Positions 39,145 to 49,245 of a stretch of DNA of 64,000 nt are shown piece after piece; the first letter of the stretch is position 1; each line of letters starts with the position of its first letter. This DNA is from Citrobacter amalonaticus. GTDB lineage: Bacteria > Pseudomonadota > Gammaproteobacteria > Enterobacterales > Enterobacteriaceae. Where the stretch lies: the NCBI RefSeq assembly GCF_002918555.1, contig NZ_PQMB01000002.1, positions 969,169 to 1,033,168 of the forward strand, in the 5' to 3' direction. The notes beneath the pieces were generated by a model that saw nothing but the letters and a program-made list of their open reading frames with translations, made no database searches and had not been told where the DNA came from. The translations under genes and the position numbers were made by a program.

Positions 39145-40527
39145 TTATTTCACCCAGCCACCGCCGAGCGCGGTAAATAGCGTAATTTCGTTAACCTGTC
39201 TGGCATAATTGAGATCAAGCAATGCCTGGCGGGTAGAAAATAGTGAGCGTTCCGCATCCAGCACGTCGATATAGCTGACCACACCATTCTGATAGAGCGC
39301 TCTGGCGCGTTGCAGGGTAATTTGCAGTGAAGCCAGATAACGTTCCTGACCCGCAATCTGATCGGCCAGACTTTGACGCAGCGCCAGCGCATCAGCCACC
39401 TCTTTGAAGGCGTTCTGAATCTTCTGCTCGTAATTCACCACCGACTGCTGCTGACGAATCTCCGCCAGGGCGAGGCTGGACTGATTGCGACCGGCATTAA
39501 AAATGGGCAATTCCACCCTGGGAATGAAATTCCACATGCCACTCGCTGCATTAAATAAATTTGAGAGATCGCTGCTGGTGCCGGAAAGCCCACTGGTCAG
39601 CGTTATCGAGGGGAAAAACGCCGCACGCGCCGCGCCAATATTGGCGTTCGCCGCCATCAACGCGTGTTCCGCCTCCAGAATATCCGGACGCTGCAACAAA
39701 ATTTGCGAAGAGAGCGAGGGGGGAAGCGCCACGCCCTGAATATCGCCACGGCTGGCGACCCGATCGTCCGGCAATTTACCATAGGTTCCCAATAACAGTT
39801 GCAGGGCATTATTGGCCTGAGCCAGCTCCCCTTCGCGTTTTGCAATGTCGCTGCGGGTACTTTCAATGACGCCTCGCGCCTGCTCCAGCGCCAGCACATT
39901 GCTACTTCCGGTTACCAGCTGTTTTTCCACTAGCGCGTAAGAACGCTCATAGTTTTGCAGCGTTTCCCGGGCAATTTGCAGCTGTGCATACGCCAGCCGC
40001 TGATTGAAGTAGCTTTGCGAAACATTAGAGATAAGCAGGATATGCACCGCCCGCCGCGCCTCTTCGCTGGCGAAATAGTTCTGTCGATCGGCTTCACTCA
40101 TACTCCTGAGCTTGCCGAAGAAATCGAGATCGAAGCTCAGGTTCAGACCGGCCTCATATTCCCGGCGGGTGCGGGTATCCTCTTTTAATTTACCGCTCCA
40201 GTTGCCGCTGCTTTCAGCATTCAGCTGTGGATAACGGTCAGCGTCGGTCACACGATACTGCGCCCTCGCCTCCTGCACCTTTAACGCAGCCATACGCAGG
40301 TCGCGGTTGTTACGTAATGCTTCATCAATCAGCGTTTTCACCTGCTCATCAACGAAAAAGTGCTGCCAGCCGCTGTCCTGGTACCCTGTCGGGGTGGCAA
40401 CCAGCCGGTTTTGACTCAGGGAAAACTGTTGCGGTACCGGTAGCGCCGGGCGCTGGTAGTCGGGTGTCAGGGAACAGCCGCTCAAAACAAACATCACGCT
40501 GAGCGTAAGAAGCTTTATTTTGCACAT
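39145..40527 (-). CDS. cusC: CusC, outer-membrane channel of the Cus efflux system
   Basis: 460 residues, TolC-like outer membrane factor of the NodT group. Lipobox LSGC at residues 15-18 (acylated Cys18). First gene of cusCFBA and divergent from cusRS, with the CusR box between them. Confidence 0.96.
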   Translation of the reverse strand: MCKIKLLTLSVMFVLSGCSLTPDYQRPALPVPQQFSLSQNRLVATPTGYQDSGWQHFFVDEQVKTLIDEALRNNRDLRMAALKVQEARAQYRVTDADRYPQLNAESSGNWSGKLKEDTRTRREYEAGLNLSFDLDFFGKLRSMSEADRQNYFASEEARRAVHILLISNVSQSYFNQRLAYAQLQIARETLQNYERSYALVEKQLVTGSSNVLALEQARGVIESTRSDIAKREGELAQANNALQLLLGTYGKLPDDRVASRGDIQGVALPPSLSSQILLQRPDILEAEHALMAANANIGAARAAFFPSITLTSGLSGTSSDLSNLFNAASGMWNFIPRVELPIFNAGRNQSSLALAEIRQQQSVVNYEQKIQNAFKEVADALALRQSLADQIAGQERYLASLQITLQRARALYQNGVVSYIDVLDAERSLFSTRQALLDLNYARQVNEITLFTALGGGWVK

Positions 40528-40610
40528 AGACGCTCTGTAATACCCCTGATTTACGTATGAGTTTTATGGCGTAAACTTTACCAGGCGCTCTCTGTTCAGG
40601 TCATGACAGG

Positions 40611-40632
40611 AAAATGACAAAGCTGTCATTTT
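40611..40632. promoter_or_regulatory. CusR box
   Basis: Arms AAAATGACAA (40611-40620) and CTGTCATTTT (40623-40632), near-identical to the known CusR recognition palindrome between cusC and cusR. It should drive both divergent operons in response to copper or silver. Confidence 0.9.
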
Positions 40633-40698
40633 GCCAATAAGCGATTGCTATCCGATCTCGCTACTCTAGAATTGAGAGCCGCACAAAAGGAGGACGTG

Positions 40699-41382
40699 AT
40701 GAAGCTGTTGATTGTTGAAGACGAGAAAAAAACCGGTGAATATCTGACCAAAGGGCTGACGGAAGCTGGCTTCGTGGTCGATTTAGCCGATAACGGTCTC
40801 AACGGCTATCATCTGGCGATGACCAGTGATTACGATCTTCTCATCCTCGATATTATGCTGCCGGACGTGAACGGCTGGGACATCGTTCGTATGCTGCGTG
40901 CCGCCAATAAAGGCATGCCAATTCTGCTGCTGACAGCGCTGGGGACCATTGAGCATCGGGTTAAGGGACTGGAAATGGGAGCAGATGATTATCTGGTAAA
41001 ACCGTTCGCCTTCGCCGAACTGCTGGCGCGGGTCAGAACGCTGCTGCGCCGGGGGGCGACAGTAATTGCCGAAAGCCAGTTTCAGGTTGCAGATTTAATG
41101 GTCGACCTGGTGAGCCGCAAGGTGACCCGCAGCGGTACGCGCATCACCCTGACCAGCAAAGAGTTTACCCTGCTGGAGTTTTTTCTGCGTCATCAGGGCG
41201 AAGTCCTGCCCCGCTCACTGATCGCCTCCCAGGTGTGGGATATGAATTTCGACAGCGACACGAACGCCATAGATGTGGCCGTCAAAAGGCTGCGCGGCAA
41301 AATTGATAACGATTTTGAACCAAAGCTGATCCAGACCGTACGTGGCGTCGGCTACGTGCTTGAGGTACCGGATGAGCAGTAA
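40699..41382 (+). CDS. cusR: CusR, copper-responsive response regulator
   Basis: 227 residues from the ATG at 40699 (AGGAGG upstream); the longer frame from 40645 is not used. OmpR-type receiver with phospho-acceptor Asp in [10 protein letters not shown] (Asp51) and Lys in LVKPFAF, then a winged-helix DNA-binding domain. Overlaps cusS by 11 bases. Confidence 0.97.
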   Translation: MKLLIVEDEKKTGEYLTKGLTEAGFVVDLADNGLNGYHLAMTSDYDLLILDIMLPDVNGWDIVRMLRAANKGMPILLLTALGTIEHRVKGLEMGADDYLVKPFAFAELLARVRTLLRRGATVIAESQFQVADLMVDLVSRKVTRSGTRITLTSKEFTLLEFFLRHQGEVLPRSLIASQVWDMNFDSDTNAIDVAVKRLRGKIDNDFEPKLIQTVRGVGYVLEVPDEQ

Positions 41383-42811
41383 ACGTTTTCAGCGCCCCTT
41401 TTCGCTGGCGACGCGCCTGACCTTTTTTATCAGCCTCGCCACTATTGCCTCGTTTCTGGCTTTCGCCTGGATCATGATCCAGTCAGTAAAAGTACACTTT
41501 GCCGAGCAGGATATTAACGACCTGCGGGAGATCGGTACCACCCTTGAACGCATTCTTAACCAGCCCAATGAGCCGGAATCCCGCCGTCTGGAGATCGTAA
41601 AGAACGTGGTCGCGGGCTATTCCAATGTCATTATCTCCCTGGAAGATGCCCATCAGCAGACGATATATCACTCACCGGGCGTGCCGGACCTGCGACAGTT
41701 TCTCGCGACGGCAACGCCGGATAAAAACGCCCGTAACGGGGACGTATATCTGATCTCCGGTCTGAGAATGGCAATGGCGGAGCATGGTTCGCCTTCCACC
41801 TGGCGTATGATCCGCCTGCCGGTTGGTCAGCTGACGGACGGTAAATCGGCCTATACCCTCTACATGGCGCTGTCGATAGATTTTCATCTTCACTATATTA
41901 ACGATTTGAAAAATAAGCTGATCATGACCGCCTCCATCATCAGTATGCTGATCGTGTTCATCGTTTTGTTTGCCGTTTATAAAGGCCATGAACCGATTCG
42001 CAGCGTCAGTCGGCGTATTCAAAATATTACGTCGAAGGATCTGGATGTGCGGTTAGATCCCCGGACAGTGCCGATCGAGCTGGAACGTCTGGTGACCTCG
42101 TTTAACCACATGCTGGAACGAATTGAGGATGTCTTTACCCGCCAGGCAAACTTTTCCGCCGATATCGCCCATGAGATCCGCACCCCCATCACCAATCTGG
42201 TGACGCAAACAGAAATTGTCCTTAGCCAGCCGCGCAGCCAGAAAGAGCTGGAAGAGGTGCTCTACTCCAACCTGGAAGAGTTCAGCCATATGGCAAAAAT
42301 GGTCAGCGATATGCTGTTCCTCGCCCAGGCGGACAATAATCAGCTGATCCCGGAGAAAAAAACGTTAAATCTGGCCGATGAAATCAGCAAAGTGTTCGAT
42401 TTTTTTGAAGCGCTGGCGGAAGAACGGGAAATTGGTTTACGTTTTGAGGGGGAGCCGTGCCGGGTTTCCGGCGACCCCGGTATGTTGCGCAGGGCGTTAA
42501 GCAATTTACTCTCTAATGCCATGCGCTATACGCCAAAAGGAGAGTCCATCACCGTTCGGATAAAAGAGGCAGATCAGCAGGTATATATTATTGTTGAGAA
42601 TCCTGGCGTTCCCGTTCCGCCGCAGCATTTACCGCGCCTTTTTGACCGGTTCTATCGGGTAGATCCCGCCAGACAGCGTAAAGGTGAAGGGAGTGGTATC
42701 GGGCTGGCAATCGTTAAATCCATTGTCACCGCGCATCAGGGAAAAGTAGCGGTAACCTCAGATGCCCACGCTACGCGTTTTATTCTGACGTTGCCTGAAC
42801 ATCCTTCTTAA
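41372..42811 (+). CDS. cusS: CusS, copper/silver sensor histidine kinase
   Basis: 479 residues from the ATG at 41372 (E. coli 480). Two membrane segments (about 17-37 and 186-206) enclose the periplasmic metal sensor. HAMP linker, phospho-acceptor His in [14 protein letters not shown]-box [12 protein letters not shown] and G-box [10 protein letters not shown] are intact. It phosphorylates CusR when periplasmic Cu(I)/Ag(I) rises. Confidence 0.96.
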   Translation: MSSKRFQRPFSLATRLTFFISLATIASFLAFAWIMIQSVKVHFAEQDINDLREIGTTLERILNQPNEPESRRLEIVKNVVAGYSNVIISLEDAHQQTIYHSPGVPDLRQFLATATPDKNARNGDVYLISGLRMAMAEHGSPSTWRMIRLPVGQLTDGKSAYTLYMALSIDFHLHYINDLKNKLIMTASIISMLIVFIVLFAVYKGHEPIRSVSRRIQNITSKDLDVRLDPRTVPIELERLVTSFNHMLERIEDVFTRQANFSADIAHEIRTPITNLVTQTEIVLSQPRSQKELEEVLYSNLEEFSHMAKMVSDMLFLAQADNNQLIPEKKTLNLADEISKVFDFFEALAEEREIGLRFEGEPCRVSGDPGMLRRALSNLLSNAMRYTPKGESITVRIKEADQQVYIIVENPGVPVPPQHLPRLFDRFYRVDPARQRKGEGSGIGLAIVKSIVTAHQGKVAVTSDAHATRFILTLPEHPS

Positions 42812-42878
42812 GCCTGGCACGATTTTGCAGTACATTTTTGGCGGCCTTCGCTGAGCGCGCATCCTGCCTGCACGACAG

Positions 42879-42925
42879 AAAGCCAGCAGAAACAGAAACA
42901 TTGAATTTCTGAGTCTGCTGGCTTT
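42879..42925. terminator. Bidirectional terminator between cusS and the siderophore region
   Basis: 12-bp stem AAAGCCAGCAGA/TCTGCTGGCTTT with an inner CAGAAA/TTTCTG stem; T-rich on the plus side. It separates the convergent cusRS and siderophore operons. Confidence 0.8.
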
Positions 42926-42938
42926 GTCTTATTTTCGA

Positions 42939-44111
42939 TTATTGCGCGCTCATCACATCGGGCAGGCGTAGGCGGGCCACACACTCGGGATGCTTATCGC
43001 GAATCAGCGTTTCGTCATTCTTCACCGTGATAAATAACTGTTTTTTATCCGTATCGAAGGCGAAACTGTTGGGATGAGGATACAACGGTAATCTCTGTAG
43101 CAGCGTGTAGCTGACGGTATCAAATACGGTCAGCGTCCCCTCTCCCTTATCAACCCGAATTCCCCTGCGATTAGCGACATACAGCCGTTCCCGTTCGCCA
43201 TCCCACGCCAGACCAATTGGAATTTCATCCGTCGTCATCCGGGCTATGATTTCAGCGGTATCCGCATTCAGGATAAACACTTCATGTCCCTGACTCCGCG
43301 GCACGTATTCTCGCTCAAGATGATTGTTCCGCCAGTCACTACGGTCGATCCCCTGGTCTACGCCAATCAGACGGTTATGCCGGGGGTCGTAGACCATATT
43401 TAACAATTGATCGACGGCCACCTCATGACAGCAGACGATCTCCAGTTTGTCCGGATCGACGACGAACAGTTGTCCCTGCATATTCGAGATAAATATTCGC
43501 CTTCCGTCACTATCCAGCGTAATCCCCACGACGTTATACCCGAAGCCCGGAATGACTTTTTCAAGTTTGCGCTCCCGGGTGTCGATAACCAATAAGACGC
43601 TGTTGATACCCAGCCCCAGCCCCGGTAAAAAAAGCCGCTCGCTCAGCGGATCAAAAACCAGCTCGCGTAATTTCCAGGGATATCCTTCGCTAACGCCAAA
43701 ACGAGCCAGCTCACGCATCAGGAATGCCAGGCGCTCACCGGAGATCCCTTCCTCCTGATAACGTTGCTCAAAGACCACCGACTCCATAAGGGGAATGGTC
43801 GCGATGAGCCGATTTTGTGTGATATCAACAACAGCGACCGAACCATTAAAACCTTGAGTGAGATACAGCAGACCGCGGGTATCATCCAGCGCGACACCGA
43901 ACCCTTTTGCCGCCAGAGCAATCTCCGCTTCCACTGCCAGCGTTTGCGGGTTTATACGCAACACGCGGGATTGTGATTCATCCTGCCAGTCTGGCGCGCT
44001 CACAAACAAAGCCTGCTGTGAGTCGCTATAGACCAGTTCCACGACCGTTGTCGACGGGTATATCCGTTCAATGTCACTGAGCTGAATTTGCGTTGAATCC
44101 AACTGTTTCAT
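42939..44111 (-). CDS. YncE-like beta-propeller protein of the siderophore operon
   Basis: 390 residues composed of about seven repeats of the YVTN/YncE type (for example YLTQGFNGSVAVVDITQNRL, ISNMQGQLFVVDPDKLEI, YVANRRGIRVD). Unlike E. coli YncE it has no signal peptide: the N-terminus MKQLDSTQIQLSDIERIYP is polar. It is the last gene of the minus-strand operon, 15 bases after the C-PCP-C synthetase, so a cytoplasmic job in siderophore assembly, ferric-siderophore handling or protein scaffolding is possible. The operon starts at a Fur box, so iron starvation should induce it. Function unknown. Confidence 0.75.
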   Translation of the reverse strand: MKQLDSTQIQLSDIERIYPSTTVVELVYSDSQQALFVSAPDWQDESQSRVLRINPQTLAVEAEIALAAKGFGVALDDTRGLLYLTQGFNGSVAVVDITQNRLIATIPLMESVVFEQRYQEEGISGERLAFLMRELARFGVSEGYPWKLRELVFDPLSERLFLPGLGLGINSVLLVIDTRERKLEKVIPGFGYNVVGITLDSDGRRIFISNMQGQLFVVDPDKLEIVCCHEVAVDQLLNMVYDPRHNRLIGVDQGIDRSDWRNNHLEREYVPRSQGHEVFILNADTAEIIARMTTDEIPIGLAWDGERERLYVANRRGIRVDKGEGTLTVFDTVSYTLLQRLPLYPHPNSFAFDTDKKQLFITVKNDETLIRDKHPECVARLRLPDVMSAQ

Positions 44112-44126
44112 AAGCGTCTCTTGTCC

Positions 44127-46892
44127 TTATTGTCCGGTGATGCCTGTGGCTGCGCGTAACGAGTCAATACTGATGTCTGGACCGCCAGCAGCGCTCGCCA
44201 TCGCCGTAAAGACCTGTTGTGTCGTTCTGGTGATCTGCTCAACCTGATCGGGAGAGTAGCGATCGGCGCGGTAGCTCATCATGACGCGAACGTCAGACTC
44301 CCCGGCAACCTGTTCTTCCATAACCTCAAACTGTAATCCGAGCACCGACTCTGTTTTTTCCGGATCAACTTGACGGAAACGCACACCGCGTCCGTCGGCA
44401 AGGTTAAATGCGCCATTGAGCTTATTTTTGGCATGGATTTGAATGAAAACTTCAAACATATGGCTGTCCTGAGCCAGGCCGTCGCCGAAAAGGGCCTCTT
44501 CCACCCGATCGATCGGTATATCGGTATAGGGCATCGAGTCATTAATTTGTCGTTTCACATCGTTAATCAGAGCATTCAGCCCAGGAACGTTGTCGAAAAT
44601 AATGCGATGGGCGACTACTGTGGTGAAATAGCCAATAGTATCAAAGAATTGTGCGTCATTTCGTCCAGAGGCTGAGGTTCCGATCACCAGTTCTTTCATT
44701 CCTCCCAGTAAATGAAGCGCGGCCGCAATACCGCCATAGACAACGTTAAACAGCGATGCGCCTTGCCGTTTCGCCAGCTGGTAGAGTCCTTTAGAAACCG
44801 CTCGCTCAACCTTAAATTCCACCCAGCCACCTCGGGTATCTGACGTTTCCCTCGTCTCCTGTTTTGAGGCGAAAATGGATCTTGCGGGCGTCACACCACG
44901 TAAGCGCTCGAGCCAGAAATGAAGGTGATGATCATTCAGCCCCTCTTCATTCTGCTGCAAGGCAAAGGCATGGAACGGCACGGGCAATTGCTGCCAGACC
45001 GGAGCAAGTCCCGCTGAACGACTTGCCACCGCCTGGGCAAGCTCATCCATCAGGATATTCACCGACCACTCATCCAGAACAATATGGTGGAATAACAGCG
45101 ACACAACCTGCTGCCCGTTATTTTCATCCTTCAGGAAGGTAATGCGAATGGGAAGCTCATTATCGAGTTCAAAATGATATTCCGCGGCCCGCTTCAGGGC
45201 TGTTTCAAGCGGCACCGCGCCCTGCTCATTGGAGAACCAGAACCAGTCATATTGGGAAAGCATTTCGGGCGGAATAACCTGCTGATAAATCTCACCGGCA
45301 ATATCAACAAACACACTTCGTAGAGCCGAATGACGCACCAGAATATCGCTAAAAGCCTGGCGGAAAATCTCTTCATTAACAGAGTCAAGAAAACGCAGGG
45401 CAAAGGGGATATTAAAGGCTTCGCTGAATCCCAGCGCCTTATAGATTTTCCATAATGATTTTTGTGCCAGAGAGAGCGGTGCCTGAAGAGGGTTAGCGTA
45501 TCTGTTTTCCGTTGTCGATACGGCGGGTTGTGGCGCATCTATGCGTGCCCACATCGCCAGCTGTGCCGCACAAGGATGACTGAAGAGATCGTTAATATTG
45601 ATCTCAATGCGATGCTGGCTTTTTAAACGTCCAATAATACGCGTCGCGATGAGGGAGTGCCCGCCACAGTCAAAGAAATCATCGTTTTCCCCCATCTCCG
45701 GCATTGCCAGTGCTTCCCTGAAGGCGTCAAGGATCCGTTGCTGAATTGTCGGCTCTGAAGGGGGACAGAGTGTCGTTGCCGCCCGGGATGTCGCCGGGTA
45801 AAAATCAGTGGTCTGCAAACCAAGACTTTTAAACAATAAATATTCGCCAACCCAACCCGCCAGTTGCGCTCCGGCAATGATGTCAATCTGTGCAGGATCA
45901 GAAAATGTCACGACCAAAGGCCAGCGGGTATGGCCCGGCGGTAACCATAATGAAGGGCACACCGCGTCATCCAGACGTAATTCAGGCAGACGCGCACGCC
46001 TCCATTGGATCAGTAAAGAAACCCCCTCTTCCGCCGTAGCGGATAACATCTCATTCCCCTGTAAATGGCGTTGGATCTGACGGGCAAGCCCGGCGATCGG
46101 TTTCCCTTCACAGGCCAGAGTCAACGGTGCAATTGTTGTACTTTGCAGCCGATCGCCCGCAAAACAGAGCGTCACCCGCGCATTTTCAACCCTCTCACTT
46201 AACGTTAAAGCAAATTTTGCGGCCCAGACCGCGAGTGCGGCAATCTCATCATCCCCCTCACTGGCGGGCAAAGTGGCGCTGAGATTAGCGCCTGACGATT
46301 GCCCACCAGAATAGCGTTCGGACAGGCTCCCGCAGTGCGCCAGTATGCGCGCGTCGGCGGGCGGTGATAGTCTTTGAGATATCGCCACGGCAGCATGTGG
46401 CGGACAAGATTGTTTCTGGTATAGCGCGCTGACAGTCTGCAAAATGGTCTGTAAATCCAGCGAGGCCGATAAGATATCGTGGATAATCATTCCAAATATG
46501 CCATTCTGCTCGCCGATAAATAACCTGAAACGGAGCGGCGCCATTTGCGCTAAATCGATGGGCGTCTCTTTTTCCTTCAGTAATGCATCTCTCGCCTGCT
46601 GTGTATGCAGAACAGACTGCACTGCCACCACAGGCGGGGCGGGTATTGGGCGACACAACAATCCTGACTCATCATCATAGTCATATATTCTGTTCGCCCC
46701 GCAGAGTAATCCCAGTGCCTGATTCAGTGCATTGACTAAGCGGCCGGTGTCCACACGGTTATCAAGCTTCCAGGCGAAAGCCTGCTGTCCTTCTCCATGC
46801 AGCTGCTGTTGATGCTCCAACCAGATCTGCTCTTCAAATTCGCTGGCCTTTTCCGGGTTTTGCCGGGTGGACGGGTTGAAAATCGTACTCAT
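44127..46892 (-). CDS. NRPS with C-PCP-C domains (C-terminal half of a VibF-like synthetase)
   Basis: 921 residues without an adenylation domain. Residues about 1-340 are a condensation-like domain whose HHxxxDG motif is degenerate (GMIIHDILSASL). The peptidyl carrier is at about 375-450 with an intact DDFFDCGGHS, phosphopantetheine Ser413. Residues about 460-905 are a second condensation domain with HHIVLDEW (His602, His603). This order matches the second half of Vibrio VibF, where C1 has no known activity and C2 joins the acyl-heterocycle to the polyamine. The carrier must be loaded in trans by the A domain of 52430-56830 and activated by a PPTase such as EntD. It sits between the TonB receptor and the propeller gene. 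Confidence 0.85.
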   Translation of the reverse strand: MSTIFNPSTRQNPEKASEFEEQIWLEHQQQLHGEGQQAFAWKLDNRVDTGRLVNALNQALGLLCGANRIYDYDDESGLLCRPIPAPPVVAVQSVLHTQQARDALLKEKETPIDLAQMAPLRFRLFIGEQNGIFGMIIHDILSASLDLQTILQTVSALYQKQSCPPHAAVAISQRLSPPADARILAHCGSLSERYSGGQSSGANLSATLPASEGDDEIAALAVWAAKFALTLSERVENARVTLCFAGDRLQSTTIAPLTLACEGKPIAGLARQIQRHLQGNEMLSATAEEGVSLLIQWRRARLPELRLDDAVCPSLWLPPGHTRWPLVVTFSDPAQIDIIAGAQLAGWVGEYLLFKSLGLQTTDFYPATSRAATTLCPPSEPTIQQRILDAFREALAMPEMGENDDFFDCGGHSLIATRIIGRLKSQHRIEININDLFSHPCAAQLAMWARIDAPQPAVSTTENRYANPLQAPLSLAQKSLWKIYKALGFSEAFNIPFALRFLDSVNEEIFRQAFSDILVRHSALRSVFVDIAGEIYQQVIPPEMLSQYDWFWFSNEQGAVPLETALKRAAEYHFELDNELPIRITFLKDENNGQQVVSLLFHHIVLDEWSVNILMDELAQAVASRSAGLAPVWQQLPVPFHAFALQQNEEGLNDHHLHFWLERLRGVTPARSIFASKQETRETSDTRGGWVEFKVERAVSKGLYQLAKRQGASLFNVVYGGIAAALHLLGGMKELVIGTSASGRNDAQFFDTIGYFTTVVAHRIIFDNVPGLNALINDVKRQINDSMPYTDIPIDRVEEALFGDGLAQDSHMFEVFIQIHAKNKLNGAFNLADGRGVRFRQVDPEKTESVLGLQFEVMEEQVAGESDVRVMMSYRADRYSPDQVEQITRTTQQVFTAMASAAGGPDISIDSLRAATGITGQ

Positions 46893-46985
46893 GTTTTCCT
46901 CTCAGGCATTTGCCCCATTTCACCGGGTGTCTTGATGAATTCAAGGGGGAGAGCCTTCTCCCCCCAACATCGTCTGTTTGCTACC

Positions 46986-49091
46986 TCAGAAATCCAGCTG
47001 CACCGCAACACCAACCAGACGCGGACGCTGAAGTACCGCTGTCGACACATCGTTATCGATGACCATAATTCTTTTATCTGAATCAAACAGGTTCTGGGCA
47101 AACACGCTCACCCGCCCATGCGTGAAGGTATAAGCCAGCTGCATATTTGCTATCCATGAAGAAGGGATTTCACCACGTGAATCATTATCGTATTGAGAAT
47201 AATAAGTATCGGTAAAACGAACGTCGCCGCTCAATTCCAGTCCTGGCATTAACATATATTTTGCCCCCAGGTTTGCGGTCAATGAAGGCGCACGCGGTAA
47301 TTCATGTCCGTCAATTCCACTACTGGAGAATTTTTTGATCTTCGTTTTTAACACCCCGACGGCACTATTTAATTCGAAATCAAGCGTCGGTTTCCAGATT
47401 GCGCCAAATTCAGCCCCATAGGTTTCGACTTTATCCGCATTTCTGATGACCATTGAGTTGCTACTGGAATTCAGATAATACGGTAACTGCATATCCTTAT
47501 AGTCGTTGTAAAAGAGGTTAGTGGTTAATTCGAGATCCCAATCCTTAATACCGTGACGGCTATAAAGCTCATAGTTCCAGACATATTCAGGGTCGTAAGT
47601 ATAATTGATTAACGGTGCGACAAAGGTCATTCCCGCACCACCCGCGTTATAACCCCTTGAGACCTTCACACCATATGTCTGTTGGGAGAGTGGTTTCCAC
47701 GCAACGTCCAGCTTTGGCAGAAAAACATCCCAGGTTTCATCGAAATCCACCTTCCGCGCACTCCCCCCTTTACGCTGACGGTGTTCCCGTTCGACGCGGC
47801 TGGCGGCAGTAATATCAACATGCGGACTGACAGCCCAGGTCACTTCACCAAATGCCGACCACGTTTCGGTTTTATCCTTAAACTGACTGCCGCCGAGCAG
47901 GTTGACAAACTCATCCTGCGAAGCGTGGAAATAACGGCCCCCAAGCAACCCCTGGAAACGATCGCCTTTTGTGCCAAAACGCGCCAAAGGCTCAGTCTGA
48001 ACTTCCTTACCATTGATATCCGCCCAGGGTAATGTTTTTACCGTAAGACGATGATTATCAAAGTCGGTGTAAATAAATTTATTTTCAAAACGCATTCTTT
48101 CCGAGGATTCCCAGGCAATATCCCAGATACCGCTGGTAGACGTTGTCTCAAAAACGGGACGGCGTTTATCAAAGCGTGGGCTGGTATGGTTTGCCGGACT
48201 CAGCGTTTCATTCTGCGGCGCCCGACTGTCAAAATGATTAACGGTCAGTCTGGTCGTCAGTTCACGAATCCCTGCCGGGTTGAATAATAATTTGCCACGG
48301 AGATTCGTTGCCTCCACCTCACGCGGATCGCCCACCGGTTCGTAAGAAATTAAATTCACGAAGCTATCGCGACGCTGGCGGTCGGCACTAAGACGAAACG
48401 CCAGTTGTTCTTCTATAATCGGTCCCGATAGCATGGCTGACGCAACGGTGGAACTCTGATTTCCGCCCCCCGCCTTCACGGATGACTCCCAGTCAAACGT
48501 TGGATCCTTACTGCTCATGACAATCGCACCCGCTACCGCATTCCTTCCCTGGATATAACTTTGCGGCCCGCGATAAACCTCAACCCGCTCCATATCCCAT
48601 AAAGATTGCGGACCAAAAGCCAGTTCGTTGTATGTTAATGAACGACCGTCCAGAGAAAGATTCAGCCGCGGGCGAGTCCCGTTCAGGAAGGCGTTCGCCC
48701 CATTGGCAGGGCCTGAGCCATCAATACCACGAACCGTAGGCAGATCGTTGCCAATACCGGTATCCAGCACATTGGCCGTCATTTTTAACAAATCGGAGAC
48801 CTGGGAAGCGCCAGGCATCGCACGAATACGCGACTCATCGAAAACCTCCACACTGGCGCTGGTATCATAAATGGTGCGTGCCACTTTTTCGCCAGTGACA
48901 ATAATAGTATCCGGATCGGTATTCTCTTCGCGGGCATTTCGTTTTGTGATCTCCTCCGCGGCCATCACATCCCCCGCAGCGAAAACATATAAGCCCAAAA
49001 TAATGGAAGAGATGCGACATGTATTCGGGATACCGTGTTGTCTGTGCTTTAATAATTTTGTTGGTACTTTATCACTCTTTAGTTCGCTCAT
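46986..49091 (-). CDS. TonB-dependent siderophore receptor
   Basis: 701 residues. A signal peptide with a long polar N-region ends near VMAAEE (residue 45). The TonB box is DTIIVTGEK (about 60-68), followed by the plug (LPTVRGIDG, RVEVYRGPQS) and a 22-strand barrel ending in VAVQLDF with the terminal Phe. It most resembles receptors for catecholate or phenolate siderophores with heterocycles, not FepA. It should take up the product of the adjacent synthetases. AGGAGA precedes the ATG. It lies in one minus-strand run with the binding protein and permease genes (154-base gap to the permease stop). Confidence 0.88.
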   Translation of the reverse strand: MSELKSDKVPTKLLKHRQHGIPNTCRISSIILGLYVFAAGDVMAAEEITKRNAREENTDPDTIIVTGEKVARTIYDTSASVEVFDESRIRAMPGASQVSDLLKMTANVLDTGIGNDLPTVRGIDGSGPANGANAFLNGTRPRLNLSLDGRSLTYNELAFGPQSLWDMERVEVYRGPQSYIQGRNAVAGAIVMSSKDPTFDWESSVKAGGGNQSSTVASAMLSGPIIEEQLAFRLSADRQRRDSFVNLISYEPVGDPREVEATNLRGKLLFNPAGIRELTTRLTVNHFDSRAPQNETLSPANHTSPRFDKRRPVFETTSTSGIWDIAWESSERMRFENKFIYTDFDNHRLTVKTLPWADINGKEVQTEPLARFGTKGDRFQGLLGGRYFHASQDEFVNLLGGSQFKDKTETWSAFGEVTWAVSPHVDITAASRVEREHRQRKGGSARKVDFDETWDVFLPKLDVAWKPLSQQTYGVKVSRGYNAGGAGMTFVAPLINYTYDPEYVWNYELYSRHGIKDWDLELTTNLFYNDYKDMQLPYYLNSSSNSMVIRNADKVETYGAEFGAIWKPTLDFELNSAVGVLKTKIKKFSSSGIDGHELPRAPSLTANLGAKYMLMPGLELSGDVRFTDTYYSQYDNDSRGEIPSSWIANMQLAYTFTHGRVSVFAQNLFDSDKRIMVIDNDVSTAVLQRPRLVGVAVQLDF

Positions 49092-49245
49092 TGTTTTCTC
49101 CTTTCCCAGAATTGCGCACTAATTTTTTTTAGATTGAGCGACAAAGAACACATTGCTTTATTAGCAGCCTGACGGCCTTATTATCTGTTGCCTTTTGCCA
49201 TTTCGGACACATCCTTCATGCCTGAAAAATACGATTGCCTGCGCG

